The notes beneath the pieces were generated by a model. The model saw nothing but the letters and a program-made list of their open reading frames with translations. It was not told the DNA's origin and did no database searches. DNA of 64,000 bases, taken from positions 115,125 through 179,124 of the forward strand of contig NZ_JATAAF010000005.1 of assembly GCF_030341905.1 (NCBI RefSeq), given 5' to 3'. Below are positions 63,915 to 64,000 of this stretch, piece after piece. The DNA is from Porticoccus sp. W117 (GTDB taxonomy: Bacteria > Pseudomonadota > Gammaproteobacteria > Pseudomonadales > Porticoccaceae). The position numbers and the translations under genes were made by a program. Every line of letters begins with the position of its first letter. Position 1 is the stretch's first letter.

Positions 63915-63926
63915 TTATAATGGGGC

Positions 63927-64000
63927 ATGTTAAAAGACCGCCCCCAAACCCAGTCCACTATGGAGTTCGTCAGCATTGACGAGCTAGTTCCCGCCGACCA
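63927..64000 (+). mobile_element. IS1182-like transposase, N-terminus only
   Basis: The frame from the ATG at 63927 is open to the window end: MLKDRP, then MEFVSIDELVPADH. EFVSIDELVP-DH near the start is typical of IS1182/DUF772-type DDE transposases. Only 24-25 codons are visible, so family and completeness rest on this short match. It follows the lipoprotein gene by about 100 bases. Confidence 0.65.

Overview
The window reads as a chromosomal segment of a Gram-negative gammaproteobacterium, probably marine and close to Cellvibrionales (Cellvibrio, Teredinibacter, Simiduia and relatives). The placement rests on the gene orders ftsY-ftsE-ftsX-rpoH, ppx / trxA-rho / ubiD and rppH-ptsP, a complete MSHA-type pilus locus, a FabY-type ketoacyl synthase and large TonB-dependent receptors. 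It is inference from gene content, not a search. About 60 protein genes are present. No tRNA, rRNA, CRISPR array or complete prophage was seen.

Layout. 1-7327 (minus): cell-surface signalling cassette, in transcription order ECF sigma factor, FecR-type anti-sigma factor, STN-domain TonB receptor, then a second TonB receptor cut by the window edge. 7408-11156: hydrolase, ppnN, coaD, rsmD. 11240-18894: ftsY-ftsE-ftsX-rpoH, DUF423 protein, trmB, TIGR02444 protein, two tandem FKBP lipoproteins and a convergent slyD. 19063-24959: ubiA and ubiC separated by a PDZ-hydrolase and a membrane LytTR regulator, then a YbjQ-YbjQ-M48 protease trio. 24988-29264: dicarboxylate/amino-acid symporter, cyclophilin lipoprotein, Rof-like protein, Pit phosphate transporter with its PhoU-like partner. 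29538-33328: GlxA-type regulator divergent from fabY, then a frameshifted membrane/coiled-coil gene. 33570-49959 (minus): MSHA operon in the order I, PilN-like, J, K, L, M, N, E, G, A, C, D, O, P, Q. 50365-53285: alkylation-repair operon (Ada-AlkA fusion, ogt, LysE exporter, GFA protein). 53290-63830: cupin, ubiD, cold-shock gene, rho, trxA, ppx, membrane protein, ptsP, rppH and two exported proteins. At 63927 the N-terminus of an IS1182-like transposase runs off the window.

The most unusual content lies between genes. At least seven kinds of palindromic or tandem repeat occupy the spacers. One is a family of four multi-hairpin elements (10423-10572, 37848-37939, 55505-55607, 55652-55755). 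Each has 20-26 bp outer arms that differ between copies yet stay self-complementary, an inner hairpin, and a conserved single-stranded block close to AGGGANGGNTTTACGGCGT. Another is degenerate heptanucleotide arrays (GACGnGn), two of them arranged as inverted pairs. The MSHA operon is densely invaded: repeats lie at seven of its junctions, and in mshO, and probably mshK and mshP, they are read in frame as N-terminal extensions ahead of the signal or prepilin sequence.

How the genes work together: UbiC, UbiA and UbiD supply three early ubiquinone steps. FtsY, FtsE and FtsX link membrane targeting with division, and RpoH follows them. Rho and a Rof-like Rho inhibitor are both here. PtsP and RppH form the usual nitrogen-PTS / mRNA-decapping pair. 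Two perfect 14-bp repeats spaced 21 bp lie between the GlxA regulator and fabY and look like an AraC-type operator.
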